The notes: a model not told the origin generated them from the sequence alone. Shown: positions 15,828 to 24,984, counted from the stretch's first letter. The stretch is DNA of 32,727 nucleotides from Deltaproteobacteria bacterium (GCA_020353155.1 CP070689.1:2874260-2906986); one strand, 5' to 3'. Numbers and translations: made by a program.

Positions 15828-16033
15828 TTTACCTCAATTCTGAAATTCGACTTTGATAGTTAGGCTCAATCTTGACAATAAACATAGACATACAGGCTGC
15901 GTCAGTCAACTCCGAAATAGGACAAAAAATAAGATTAAAGATTTTGGCTTTGACGGAGGTTAAACTACAGCAACTTTCGTGCCTTTCTGAGCAAATGTTT
16001 GGAAACCTCTGCCGCCCTTTTAATCCCCTGGGC

Positions 16034-16654
16034 CTATTTAGGCAGCTTTTCCAGCTCCCGCACCAGATCTTCCAAGTGTGGCCTCTTATTGATGTCGTGC
16101 ACGTCTATGTAGCGAATAATCCCATCTTTATCAATAATAAAAATGGCTCTCTCGCTAACACCATCAGAGCGTAATACGCCATATCTGTCCGCCACCGCCC
16201 CATGGGGGTAGAAGTCAGAAAGCACGGGAAACCACAATTTACCTCCCCCCATGCACATCTGATTCGTCCAGGCATATAAGGTAGGGATGTTATCTACTGT
16301 GATGCCAAAAAGGATGGCATTGTTCTGGTCAAAGAAATCTTTGGCGATGTTGTAGCCGGGCCACTGGTCTGAGCATACGGGCGTCCAGGCAGCAGGAACA
16401 AAAGAGATGACCACATTTTTCTTGCCGTTATACTGGCTCAAGGAAATCTCACCTCCACCCACCGCAGGGAGGGTGAAATCGGGGGCTCGATCGCCTACCT
16501 TCACCTTTAACTCACTATCCCTGGGTTTAAGCTTTCCCACCGGATAGATATTATCTTTATAAGCTTCTGATCTGCCCTGTACGGTTGCGGCCCAGGAAAA
16601 GATAGCCAAAAATCCTATAAGACAAATAATCGAACCACATTTTTTCCTCACCAT
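16034..16654 (-). CDS. exported peroxiredoxin-like (AhpC/TSA) protein
   Basis: The 206-residue protein has an N-terminal signal peptide or anchor (MVRKK then a hydrophobic run to about residue 26) and a thioredoxin-fold peroxiredoxin domain: VGDRAPDFTLPAVGG, then the peroxidatic motif PAAWTPVC with Cys94, and the FGITVDNIPTLYAW segment. Cys134 in NQMCMGGG may act as resolving cysteine. It would reduce peroxides in the periplasm, or serve as a thiol oxidoreductase. GGAGGG precedes the ATG. It starts 14 bp after the TlpA-like gene, so the two form a transcription unit and may be redox partners. Confidence 0.88.
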   Translation of the reverse strand: MVRKKCGSIICLIGFLAIFSWAATVQGRSEAYKDNIYPVGKLKPRDSELKVKVGDRAPDFTLPAVGGGEISLSQYNGKKNVVISFVPAAWTPVCSDQWPGYNIAKDFFDQNNAILFGITVDNIPTLYAWTNQMCMGGGKLWFPVLSDFYPHGAVADRYGVLRSDGVSERAIFIIDKDGIIRYIDVHDINKRPHLEDLVRELEKLPK

Positions 16655-16668
16655 AATACTCCCTCCGG

Positions 16669-17253
16669 CTAAAGCCCAGAAAGCTCAATAATCCTATTTA
16701 GAAAGCCACTGGTGTCCCTGAATTGGCCCAATCTGGAATAGAAAACCTCGTCACTGCCGTCGCTGTTGATTTTGACTCCAATGAAATAAGGCGTTCTGAG
16801 CTCACCTAAAATCTCATAAATGGATTCGTCCTCATCAGAAAAAAGAGGAAAGGGCACTTTATATTTATCTCGATAAAACCCCACTTCAAAGTCCGTATTC
16901 CCAGTGCCTATACCAATTATCTTGATTTTGTCTTTGAGATCTTTTCTTTTCTCGATAGCTTGGTAGAGTTCGTTTACCCGGGATGCCTCTTTCTGGCAAA
17001 CAGGGCAGTACATACTGAATATCTGGACAATCACCACCCGGGCCTTGATCTGGGGAATGGTGAATTGCCCTGTACCTGAAAGGCCCAGGTAACTCTTGGC
17101 CTCTGTCTCATAAGGGAAGGGAAGCTCGAATGGTGGCAGACTCTTGCCCACGTCAGGCGTCTCATTGAAGGCCAGCCCTCCATGGTTAGCCACTAGCAGG
17201 AAAATGGCCAAGGCCACAAAACAGATAAGTGTTTTCTTTACGCCCTTTGTCAT
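16669..17253 (-). CDS. TlpA-like thioredoxin-fold protein, exported
   Basis: A 194-residue protein with an N-terminal hydrophobic segment (about residues 8-24, preceded by MTKGVKK) that is a signal peptide or membrane anchor. The domain that follows has thioredoxin active site CPVC at residues 83-86 in FSMYCPVCQKEASRV and a cis-proline-like LRTPYFIG loop, as in TlpA/ResA/AhpC-TSA-like proteins. It would act as a periplasmic thiol reductase or carry electrons to the adjacent peroxiredoxin. AAGGAGG precedes the ATG. The first part after the anchor has the VGKSLPPFELP start usual for this group. Confidence 0.87.
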   Translation of the reverse strand: MTKGVKKTLICFVALAIFLLVANHGGLAFNETPDVGKSLPPFELPFPYETEAKSYLGLSGTGQFTIPQIKARVVIVQIFSMYCPVCQKEASRVNELYQAIEKRKDLKDKIKIIGIGTGNTDFEVGFYRDKYKVPFPLFSDEDESIYEILGELRTPYFIGVKINSDGSDEVFYSRLGQFRDTSGFLNRIIELSGL

Positions 17254-17328
17254 AAAAGCTATCCTCCTTGGTCGCTATCAATGCTAGGTCCAGAAGTTGG
17301 CAAACTTTCTAAGAATTCAGCGAGGCTA

Positions 17329-19821
17329 CTACTTTCCCAGAATCTTCTCAAGACCCTTGCCGAACTCCTTGATCACATCTTCCTCGATCTTTCCGCCTTC
17401 CTGGGTCCCCTTTTTCCCCGCCTCAGACACTCCCTTGATGGAGCGGATTCGAATCTTGGGATTTTCTATGGCGCCCTCAAGAGTTACATGCACCCTGGTC
17501 GACTCTGTCCCACCTTTTCCGGCTTTTGACAATATACTGAGAACCTTGTCTAGGGTGCCAGAGATGCCTATGTCTCCATTCATCTTCAGCTGCTTCTTCA
17601 GCAGATCTACATCACCATTGGCATCCAGTTCTAGAGCGGGGCTTTCCATAGCTAGCTGGCTGATGTTCATCTTGCCACCTTGTAGGAGCGTTCTTGCCTT
17701 TATGGATTGATACGGAGCTCCCTCGGTGGCGAATTCTTTAACCGTCTTACCTGAGAGAATGTTGCTCACGCTTAGAAAGTTGAGCAGTCCAAAAAGAGCA
17801 TTTCCGGCTTGGCCTAGCTTGTATATGCGTCCTGGACCCATCTCTGCCTCTATGTTCCCTCGCAGGCTCCTCAGTAAGTCGAGGGTGCGTCCAGTAGTGC
17901 CTTGCAGCTCGCCCGTCAGCGTCAGAGGCCCATTTACCGAAGGCTTTTCAGTACCTAGTATAACCGCCAGCGACTCCAATGGAACCGCCTTAATGGTTGG
18001 CTGCAATGCAAATGCAATCTGCTCCAGGCTCCGTAGATCAGCGGAACCCCGGGACTGGATACGGCCGCCTCCTATAAGAATTTCAAAATCGTGACTCTTG
18101 AGCACACCCTTTTCATATAAGGCATTCAATTTGAGAGCCTGGAATTCTTGCCCCCGGTAAGTGCCACGGTTGGCATCGAGCTGAAGCACCGCTGTGAGTT
18201 TTCGCAGTAGTGGATGGAGTTCCCCTTTCTTTGTTTTCTTTTCTGCGGTTGTTGTTTGCCCTTCAGGTTTGCTTTCTTGTTTTCCCGGAGATTTTGCCTT
18301 CGCCTTTGACGAAGCTTTATCCGGTGCCTTTGGCGGCAACAGACGGTCTAAATTCAAAATTGGCGATTTCACCTGGATCTGTAACGTGGGCTCCTGGAAG
18401 TTGGTGATTTGTCCCGAACCGCTCATTTTCTGATCATTAACCAAGAGGGTGACATCATTCAGGTTCACCCTGTTCCCCGCTAATTCTATAGCGCCATTAC
18501 CCCCGGTAACTCTTAATGTGGTAGACGGCACCACCGACACGTCCGATATCCGTGCCGACCCTTCGATTTTGGACAGCAGTGATTCAATCTTTGAGGGTAG
18601 TCTTGTGAGACTCAGTTCTGGGAAGACTAATCTATCAATAGTTATCTTACCGTCAATTTCCTCACCCTGCCAAATGACCTGCCCTTTCTTGCCCGCCAGT
18701 CTCCAGGGGACCAGGGGCAGCAATTCTACCAAAGGCAGATTACCGGTAAGCACTCCACTTTTAACAATTGCCTCTTTGCGCCAATCTCGCAACAATCCTT
18801 CTCCCTTCAGGGATATGCTGCCTAGGCTTAGGGAAAACTTTTCTACTTTCATCTGATCTGGAGAAGCCACCAGCTTATAGGCAATTTTGGTTTCAGCTTG
18901 TGGAAGGGGCTGGTCCCACTTGGAAAGATCAGTGTAGAGGAATTGAGTTAGGTCGACGTTTCCATCAGCGCTGAAGTTTCTACCAAAGTCCCCCTGATAG
19001 TTGACCTCGAGAGAAATGCTGCCACCCAGCCGTTGTGCCAGGGATTTGTCCTTTATATAAGGCTTGAGTACATCCACATTGAGGCCAGATAGGGTCACTT
19101 TCACCATCAGTCCTGGATTCTCCAAGGTTAGAGCTTCGGTCAAGCCCCTTAAAGTTCCCTGCCCTTTCAAGGACCCAAAACCAGCTTTGGCCTCATCCCG
19201 AAGAGCGAACTGGAAACGGACTTCCTTACCGGGCGCCAAGTTTTGGGCTTCTACTTCAACATCGCTAAATATCCGAGAAAACTCCTGGCCGGGCAAGTTC
19301 TCCAATTTAATCCGCCCTTTCTCTATATTGAGCTCTCTGATTAGAATTTCCACAGGGAGGGGTAAGCTCCCTTTATCGGCAGAAGGAGCGGTATCAGCCC
19401 CAGTGGGTGTTGTCTCACCAGGCTTAGTCCTTACCCTTTTTTCCTGTTTGGGGGAGGGGGCCAGGTCCATGCCCACCACAGGGTTTTGCAGGAGCAACTC
19501 ATTTACCACGACTTTCTTGGACAGGAGGGGAAGAACCGACACCTTGGCATAGAGGCGAGACATGTCCACGTCCCCTGGAAAACTAGTGGCTCCCTTGAGA
19601 GCAAAGCCGTCAGCTTCTAGCCAGACACCGTTCGTAATACCCCATTTGAGAGCCCCGAGGGTTACCTTCCCTCCCGTGGCCGCCTCGAGTTTAGAGGTGA
19701 TCAAGCCGTTATAACGATTCAAGTCGATAAACCTGGGCACGATGAGAGCGGCAGCAATTACAACTAACGCTAGAACGGCGAGGATGATGCCAATCTTTTT
19801 CCATCTGGTTGCTTTCACCAA
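17329..19821 (-). CDS. AsmA family protein
   Basis: An 830-residue protein with one N-terminal membrane helix (about residues 10-30, after MVKATRWKK) and the AsmA N-terminal block IDLNRYNGLITSKLEAATGGKVTLG. A long beta-rich middle follows, then a Lys/Pro/Ala-rich low-complexity linker near residues 500-540, and a C-terminal AsmA_2-like domain with LRGNIEAEMGPGRIYKLGQ and MNGDIGISGTLDKVLS. AsmA-like proteins are anchored in the inner membrane, span the periplasm as beta-grooves and are implicated in lipid transfer to the outer membrane. The frame opens at TTG 19821; GTG 19818 is an equal start. It is not a cobalamin gene although it sits between the two cbi blocks. Confidence 0.88.
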   Translation of the reverse strand: MVKATRWKKIGIILAVLALVVIAAALIVPRFIDLNRYNGLITSKLEAATGGKVTLGALKWGITNGVWLEADGFALKGATSFPGDVDMSRLYAKVSVLPLLSKKVVVNELLLQNPVVGMDLAPSPKQEKRVRTKPGETTPTGADTAPSADKGSLPLPVEILIRELNIEKGRIKLENLPGQEFSRIFSDVEVEAQNLAPGKEVRFQFALRDEAKAGFGSLKGQGTLRGLTEALTLENPGLMVKVTLSGLNVDVLKPYIKDKSLAQRLGGSISLEVNYQGDFGRNFSADGNVDLTQFLYTDLSKWDQPLPQAETKIAYKLVASPDQMKVEKFSLSLGSISLKGEGLLRDWRKEAIVKSGVLTGNLPLVELLPLVPWRLAGKKGQVIWQGEEIDGKITIDRLVFPELSLTRLPSKIESLLSKIEGSARISDVSVVPSTTLRVTGGNGAIELAGNRVNLNDVTLLVNDQKMSGSGQITNFQEPTLQIQVKSPILNLDRLLPPKAPDKASSKAKAKSPGKQESKPEGQTTTAEKKTKKGELHPLLRKLTAVLQLDANRGTYRGQEFQALKLNALYEKGVLKSHDFEILIGGGRIQSRGSADLRSLEQIAFALQPTIKAVPLESLAVILGTEKPSVNGPLTLTGELQGTTGRTLDLLRSLRGNIEAEMGPGRIYKLGQAGNALFGLLNFLSVSNILSGKTVKEFATEGAPYQSIKARTLLQGGKMNISQLAMESPALELDANGDVDLLKKQLKMNGDIGISGTLDKVLSILSKAGKGGTESTRVHVTLEGAIENPKIRIRSIKGVSEAGKKGTQEGGKIEEDVIKEFGKGLEKILGK

Positions 19822-19834
19822 CCTATCCCTTTCA

Positions 19835-19929
19835 ACTAGACACTAGGGACTAAGCACTACCTCGAAGTCCTCTGGTGCCTAGTGTCTAGTGCATAGTGCC
19901 TAGTGAACTATGCTCCATGCTCTATGCCT
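19835..19929. repeat. pair of facing heptad arrays, ACTAGAC and AGTGCCT/TATGCTC types
   Basis: Left array 19835-19862 has four units (actagac, actaggg, actaagc, actacct). Right array 19874-19929 has eight (agtgtct, agtgcat, agtgcct, then tatgctc and catgctc), switching word in mid-array without losing the 7-nt phase. ACTAGACACTAGG at 19835-19847 is the exact reverse complement of 19878-19890. The pair fills the gap between cbiH and the AsmA gene. Confidence 0.87.
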
Positions 19930-19937
19930 AGAGGATT

Positions 19938-20795
19938 CTATTCTGTGACATCATACTTATCTAGATAGCCTCGGGGAGTAACCATGAAAGATTCATAGGT
20001 GAAGGTCCGAGAATTGCCTACAATTATAACGGTTTGCATGTCTATTGGGTAGGAGTGCATATTTGCCAGATCGGTAATGGTGACTTTCTCGCCATCCCGG
20101 GTTGCCCTACTGACGATCCCTACCGGGGTGCTGCTCGGTCGAAATTCCAGCAATATCTCTCGAGCCCGGTTGATTTGCCAGTCCCTTTTCTTACTCTTGG
20201 GGTTGTAAATTGCAACGACAAAGTCTGCTTCCCCAACCATCCTGAGTCTCTTTTCTATTACTTCCCAGGGAGTCAAAAGATCACTAAGTGATATGGCGGC
20301 AAAGTCGTGCATAAGGGGTGCCCCGAGAAGAGAGCCGGCTGCGGCAAAGGCCGGAACACCCGGGATGAAAGTAATCTCAAGGCCTTCTGGTTCTGGTGCT
20401 AAAGGGATCTTCTTGGCTTGGCAAACCTCCAGCGCCAGACCTGCCATGCCGTATATTCCTGCATCACCGCTTGAGACTAAAGATACGGTCTTGCCACTCA
20501 GTGCCTCATCCAGTGCCAGGTTTACCCTCTCCAGTTCCTGGCGCATACCTGTGGCCACGGTCTTTTGCTTACCGAGGATAGGTCGGATGAGTTCCACATA
20601 GGTCCGGTAGCCCACCACCAGGTCAGAAGTCTTCAGGGCTTCTTCTGCCGCGGGAGTTAGGTGAGCACTGTCTCCTGGCCCCAGACTCACTACGAAGAGG
20701 CGACCCTGGCCACTGCCACGGTCACGTTCCCCAGAATTTGCTTGGGCACCAGCAGTTCCTCGGCGCAGGCGCTTAGTATTGCGGCTTTCTCGCAT
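19938..20795 (-). CDS. cbiH: cobalt-factor III (precorrin-3B) C17-methyltransferase
   Basis: CbiH methylates C17 and carries out ring contraction in the anaerobic pathway. The methylase core begins at about residue 33 with RLFVVSLGPGDSAHLT; then VVGYRTYVELIRP, VSLVSSGDAGIYGMAGLALE and FIPGVPAFAAAGSLLGAPLMHDF, the last being typical of CbiH/CobJ, and YNPKSKKRDWQ. The core without the N-terminal extension is about 250 residues, normal for the family. The first 30 or so residues (Arg/Gly/Ser-rich) overlap the 3' end of cbiFG by 106 bp; ATG 20795 has GGGGGT about 10 nt upstream, but a later non-ATG start near the cbiFG stop is possible. It is the last gene of the second cbi block. Confidence 0.93.
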   Translation of the reverse strand: MRESRNTKRLRRGTAGAQANSGERDRGSGQGRLFVVSLGPGDSAHLTPAAEEALKTSDLVVGYRTYVELIRPILGKQKTVATGMRQELERVNLALDEALSGKTVSLVSSGDAGIYGMAGLALEVCQAKKIPLAPEPEGLEITFIPGVPAFAAAGSLLGAPLMHDFAAISLSDLLTPWEVIEKRLRMVGEADFVVAIYNPKSKKRDWQINRAREILLEFRPSSTPVGIVSRATRDGEKVTITDLANMHSYPIDMQTVIIVGNSRTFTYESFMVTPRGYLDKYDVTE

Positions 20796-22546
20796 ACACT
20801 TTCTACCCCCAGATGTTCTCTCACCTTCTCAGAGGGGCTCGGCACCGGCAGCGGGGTCTGGAGCTCGGAGACAGAGTAGTAGACCGCAGGCCAATGGTGC
20901 AGCTTTAACAACTCTTTCAAGCCCTCTTCGTCTTCTTTGAGTTCAACCGTGGCGAGATTGCGGACCGCCAAGAGACTGAGATTATGATCCTCGAAAACCT
21001 TATCCACAGCCGCGCCAATTTCAGCCGCCTTGGTGCCCCGTTTGCATCCTACCCCCACGACCAGACTCCTTGGTCTCAGAATCAGACACGGAGGCGGTTC
21101 AAAAGAACCGAGCATATCATCTACGTATATCCATCCAGATAGTCCCGCCTCCCTGGCTGCTTCCGGTTTTTCCAATATTTCTAAGCCCGCAGTTTCGGGT
21201 ATGTGAGGTCGGAGCGATTCTCCAGGGTCATAAACTCCAATCTGCCCCTCCCTCAACAGGGCCATGTTCAGAGTCTTCACCCTGTGCAAATTTTCGATGA
21301 CCAGCCCTGCCTGTTTTGCCAGTTGATCAAAACTTATCTTCCCCTGCACATCGGTGGCTGTGGTAATTATCGCTTGACCGCCGGTAAAAGCAGCCACCTC
21401 TCGGGCCAAACGGTTGGCGCCGCCAAGGTGTCCGGAAACCAGGCTAACGACATTCCTCCCCATCTCATCGACAACCACCACAGCGGGATCTTTGTCTTTG
21501 GACTCCAACAAAGGGCCGAGAAGTCTCACCACAATGCCCGTGGCCATCACGCACACTAGCCCCTCGTGTTTTCTCATGCAGTTGGCAAAGACCTCTTTGA
21601 AATCAGTAAAAGGGTGGGCCTCGGGAAAACCGCTGGCTTCCTTCTCTGGAATATAGAGGGTGGTCTTTTCAAGATTAGCAGCAATCTCAGCCGCAAGCTT
21701 GCTACCACCTGGGGTCAAAGCTAAGATGGCCACCCCTTGCCGGCCAACTCCTTCCTCTTGCTGAGACTCCCTAAAACTATGAGCAAAAGCCGGATCATAG
21801 AGTTTACTCCTGGTCTTGAGCTCCCCTTTCAGGGCCTGACCCACCAGAATAACCGCCTGTTTTTTGATCCCACTTTTCTCCACCCGTTGGGCAATGTCTG
21901 TGAGCGTACCTGTAATGAACTTTTCATCCGGCCAGCCTACCCTATAGGCAACCACCACTGGCGTGTCGTCAGGGTAGCCCTGCTTAAGTTCAGCCACCAC
22001 CTCATCTATCTTGGACACACTTAGATATACCACTAGGCTCGCCTGGTGCTGAGCAAGCCCAGCAAGTTTTTCACTTTCAGGCACCGCTGTTCGCCCGGCC
22101 AACCTGGTTAGAATGAGAGTCTGGCTTCCCCCCGGTTGGGTGAGCTGCCGCCCGAGAGTCGCGGCTGCCGCAAAGGCCACGGTCACCCCGGGTACCACTT
22201 CGTAGGAGATATTCTCTTTTTCCAGGAGTTGGATTTGCTCTTGAATGGCACCGTACAATGCTGGATCACCGGTGTGTACCCGGGCCACAATCTTACCCTT
22301 GTGAACCCCATCAGATAGGAGGGCGTGGGTCTGCTCTAGGCTTAGACTAGCACTGTCATGAATTTCCGCCCCCTCCTTTACCTTAGACAAAAGGGCTTGC
22401 GGCACTAGGGAACCGGCGTAAACTATTAGATCAGCGGCCTCGATAATTTTGGCCCCACGCACTGTTATCAGTTCCGGGTCTCCTGGACCCGCACCGATAA
22501 AATAGACTTTGCTCTTCTCTATTCTCTTCAGCTTTATGCCCTCCAC
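20690..22546 (-). CDS. cbiFG: fused cobalt-precorrin-4 C11-methyltransferase / cobalt-precorrin-5A hydrolase
   Basis: One 618-residue chain joins two enzymes. Residues about 13-250 are CbiF/CobM: VYFIGAGPGDPELITVRGA, VYAGSLVPQALL, RVHTGDPALYGAIQEQ and EVVPGVTVAFAAAATLGRQLT. They methylate C11. Residues about 270-618 are CbiG: GVAILALTPGGSKLA, VMATGIVVRLLGPLL, VSLVSGHLGGANRLAREVA and the C-terminal LVVGVGCKRGTKA. They open the delta-lactone and release acetaldehyde. These steps follow each other in the anaerobic route, so the fusion may channel an unstable intermediate. The start is GTG, 13 bp inside the end of cbiET, so translation is likely coupled. The junction near residues 250-270 is a short charged linker. 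Confidence 0.94.
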   Translation of the reverse strand: MEGIKLKRIEKSKVYFIGAGPGDPELITVRGAKIIEAADLIVYAGSLVPQALLSKVKEGAEIHDSASLSLEQTHALLSDGVHKGKIVARVHTGDPALYGAIQEQIQLLEKENISYEVVPGVTVAFAAAATLGRQLTQPGGSQTLILTRLAGRTAVPESEKLAGLAQHQASLVVYLSVSKIDEVVAELKQGYPDDTPVVVAYRVGWPDEKFITGTLTDIAQRVEKSGIKKQAVILVGQALKGELKTRSKLYDPAFAHSFRESQQEEGVGRQGVAILALTPGGSKLAAEIAANLEKTTLYIPEKEASGFPEAHPFTDFKEVFANCMRKHEGLVCVMATGIVVRLLGPLLESKDKDPAVVVVDEMGRNVVSLVSGHLGGANRLAREVAAFTGGQAIITTATDVQGKISFDQLAKQAGLVIENLHRVKTLNMALLREGQIGVYDPGESLRPHIPETAGLEILEKPEAAREAGLSGWIYVDDMLGSFEPPPCLILRPRSLVVGVGCKRGTKAAEIGAAVDKVFEDHNLSLLAVRNLATVELKEDEEGLKELLKLHHWPAVYYSVSELQTPLPVPSPSEKVREHLGVESVCEKAAILSACAEELLVPKQILGNVTVAVARVASS

Positions 22547-23754
22547 ATGCTTAGAAGGAAAAGGGGCGTTTGCGCTTGAAATCGGCTCATCAAAGCTTCT
22601 TTATCTGATTGAATCGGTACAGTACGGCCCACTTGCAGCAGCAGCCATTCGTGAGCCAAGCCTGCTTTATCAGCAATCCGTTGAGCTCGAGCAAGGGTCT
22701 CGAGAGTGACCACGCTCACCACCGTCCGCCCGCCAGGCCGAAGCCGCTTCTCCACAATCTCCAGAATATCGGTTAGGTTGCCGCCGCTGCCGCCGACAAA
22801 AACTCGATCCGGATCGGGCAAATCCTCTAGTGCCCCGGGCGCCTCACCCAGAACCGCTTTGACCCCGAAACCACCCAGTCGCTTTACATTTTCCTGGATC
22901 ATCTCTAATCTGGCTCGATCTTTTTCAACAGCATATACTCTCAAACCGGGTGCTAACCTCACAGCCTCAATCCCCACGGAACCAGAGCCTGCTCCCACAT
23001 CCCACATGACCCCTTGTGGTTCGATTTGCAGTTCGGCAAGAATCAGCGCCCTTGACTCCCTTTTGGTGATCAGCGATTTGTCCTTGGCAAAAAGTTCGTC
23101 CTCGAGACCCAGTCTGGCAGCCGGCTCCTTCTCTTCCTCGGGGTAGAGAACCATCACATTGACAGGTGCAAATTGCATCCCTTCGGCTTCGGCAAGATTG
23201 GTCTCCAGGCACCGTTCTTGATCTGAGCCAATCTCTTCTACCACCGCCACTTTGCGATTAGTCATGCCGTATTCGCGAAGAAGCTTGGCCATTCGGTCCG
23301 GCCTATTCTCAGGATCTGTATAGATGGCAATGGGCCCAGGATGTGCAAGCTCTGCGAAGAAGTCTGTTGCCTTCCTACCGTGAACGCTCACGGCCCGAGC
23401 CTGGTTCCAGGGCAGCTTGAGCCGGGCAAATGTTTTCTGCAGGGCGGTTAAATTCGGCAGGAAAGTGAGGTTCTCTGGTCCAAAAACCTCCAGAGCTCTT
23501 TTGCCTATGCCGAAAAACAGGGGATCACCCGAAGCCAAAATAACCACCCTTTTCCCCGCTGCCTTATCTCTAACTTCTTCCAGGGTAGCTCTAGGGTTGG
23601 CACCTAGAGTCCAGGTGCTTTCGGTCAGCCCAGCAAACATGGCGAGCTGTTTTTTGCCCCCCACCAGAATCTCAGCTTTCTGGATCGCGTCAAGATGCGC
23701 TTTACCAAGATCCTCCGGACCAAGGCCGATTCCTACCACTGTCACTCGTGGCAT
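22534..23754 (-). CDS. cbiET: fused cobalt-precorrin-7 C5-methyltransferase / C15-methyltransferase (decarboxylating)
   Basis: A 406-residue bifunctional protein. Residues 1 to about 205 are CbiE: VTVVGIGLGPEDLG, VILASGDPLFFGIG and VSVHGRKATDFF. From about 220 they are CbiT: KSLITKRESRALILAELQ and the SAM-binding loop DVGAGSGSVG at residues 252-261, followed by VYAVEKDRARLEMIQ and FVGGSGG. Together they add the C5 and C15 methyls and remove the C12 acetate carboxyl, equal to aerobic CobL. A strong GGGGGAG Shine-Dalgarno precedes ATG 23754. It overlaps cbiFG by 13 bp. The gap to cbiD upstream holds a heptad array. Confidence 0.95.
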   Translation of the reverse strand: MPRVTVVGIGLGPEDLGKAHLDAIQKAEILVGGKKQLAMFAGLTESTWTLGANPRATLEEVRDKAAGKRVVILASGDPLFFGIGKRALEVFGPENLTFLPNLTALQKTFARLKLPWNQARAVSVHGRKATDFFAELAHPGPIAIYTDPENRPDRMAKLLREYGMTNRKVAVVEEIGSDQERCLETNLAEAEGMQFAPVNVMVLYPEEEKEPAARLGLEDELFAKDKSLITKRESRALILAELQIEPQGVMWDVGAGSGSVGIEAVRLAPGLRVYAVEKDRARLEMIQENVKRLGGFGVKAVLGEAPGALEDLPDPDRVFVGGSGGNLTDILEIVEKRLRPGGRTVVSVVTLETLARAQRIADKAGLAHEWLLLQVGRTVPIQSDKEALMSRFQAQTPLFLLSMWRA

Positions 23755-23770
23755 TCTACTCCCCCTCCAA

Positions 23771-23805
23771 AACTCACATCTCAGATCTCACATCTGATAT
23801 CCCTT
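23771..23805. repeat. heptad array, ATCTCAC type, runs into cbiD stop codon
   Basis: Five 7-nt units (aactcac, atctcag, atctcac, atctgat, atccctt) end on the first bases of the cbiD stop codon (23804-23806, minus strand), between cbiD and cbiET. Confidence 0.82.
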
Positions 23806-24925
23806 AGCACCTAAATATTAACTGTCCACCATAGTCGAACAAAAGCAGATGAATGTCCAGTTTACCTTTTGAATGCTTCTTGCTCACCGAAATCGCTTTC
23901 TTTACAAGGCTCGGAATAATCTTACTCGTTGTACCCGTCTCTTCCATGATTTCTAAAGAGTGCCTGGCAGTGTTGGCACTCGCCAGCCTCCCACTTAACT
24001 CCTCGGACTCTCCTGCCTCAAGGGCTATTTTCCCCACAATTCCGAGATCCATGTTCCCGCTGCTGGCGTGAGTATAATAGAGTCCCATGGCCATTTTGAC
24101 CAGTTTGCCCATAAAAACAGCGTGGGTGATCTTGCTGAAGCCCGATTTGGCAGCTGCCTTCAAACTGAAACCATAGAAGTCGGCAATCTGGACAAAGCTC
24201 TCCTCGGGTAGATGGGTGAGCAACCTCCTGGCAAACCTTTCGCTTTTACCTCCGGTACTCAAAACTAACTCATCACCAGCAGCCAGAGCCACCGACAGAG
24301 CAGCCTCTATGGTTTCTTTGTAGGCTTTGTGTGACAGAGGCCTGACGATCCCGGTAGTACCGAGGATAGACAGTCCACCTACAATACCGAGGCGAGGATT
24401 AATAGTCTTTTTGGCCAGGGCTTCTCCGTCGGTAACGAAGATTTCAACCTCAATTTTTTGGGCCTTCTCAGCCCCACAAGCATCGAGGACTTCCTCCACT
24501 GCCCATTGTATCATCTGCCGAGGCACCGGATTGATGGCCGGCTCACCCACTTTGACCGGAAGTCCGGGCTTGGTAACTCGGCCCACGCCTTCCCCAGCCT
24601 TAAAAACGATTTCAGTCTCACCTTCTGTTGCGCCTAATACTTTCACCCTTGCCCCAATTTCAGCCCCGTGGGTAACATCGGGATCATCTCCTCCGTCTTT
24701 GACCACTGAACACAGAAAGGTATTGCCTTCCTGGAAGTATCTGTGCGAGGGGAGCTTTAACCTCCTGTTTTCTGGAAGGGTCACCGAAATTGGACTCAAA
24801 TGAGAACCAGTGAAAAGAAACTGGAGTGCACCTTTTGTTGCCGCAGCGGCCGCAGTTCCGGTGGTAAAACCCTCCCGTAATTTTTTCCTGCGTCTGCCCT
24901 TAGTACGAGTTCGCTTAGCTGGCAT
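23804..24925 (-). CDS. cbiD: cobalt-precorrin-5B C1-methyltransferase
   Basis: CbiD methylates C1 in the anaerobic pathway. The 373-residue product has the diagnostic N-terminal REGFTTGTAAAAATKGAL at about residues 17-34, preceded by a highly basic leader of about 16 residues (Lys/Arg-rich). The middle has VKDGGDDPDVTHGAEIGA, the ILGTTGIVRPLSHKAYKETI block, and LVLSTGGKSERFA. Length is usual for the family. It lies 125 bp downstream of cbiC. The stop codon overlaps a heptad array and the gap upstream holds a facing pair of arrays. The Shine-Dalgarno before ATG 24925 is weak. Confidence 0.95.
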   Translation of the reverse strand: MPAKRTRTKGRRRKKLREGFTTGTAAAAATKGALQFLFTGSHLSPISVTLPENRRLKLPSHRYFQEGNTFLCSVVKDGGDDPDVTHGAEIGARVKVLGATEGETEIVFKAGEGVGRVTKPGLPVKVGEPAINPVPRQMIQWAVEEVLDACGAEKAQKIEVEIFVTDGEALAKKTINPRLGIVGGLSILGTTGIVRPLSHKAYKETIEAALSVALAAGDELVLSTGGKSERFARRLLTHLPEESFVQIADFYGFSLKAAAKSGFSKITHAVFMGKLVKMAMGLYYTHASSGNMDLGIVGKIALEAGESEELSGRLASANTARHSLEIMEETGTTSKIIPSLVKKAISVSKKHSKGKLDIHLLLFDYGGQLIFRC

Positions 24926-24984
24926 CTTAATCCGTATCTGCGTTGTCCGTGGTGGCTTATTTCCTTCGCCGCAGAGCGCCTAGT

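Noticed and set aside
15828..16033. gene or array in the gap upstream of the EEP gene
   Set aside because: No protein-like frame, heptad phase or strong dyad was seen; the plus-strand frame across it is a shadow of the peroxiredoxin gene.
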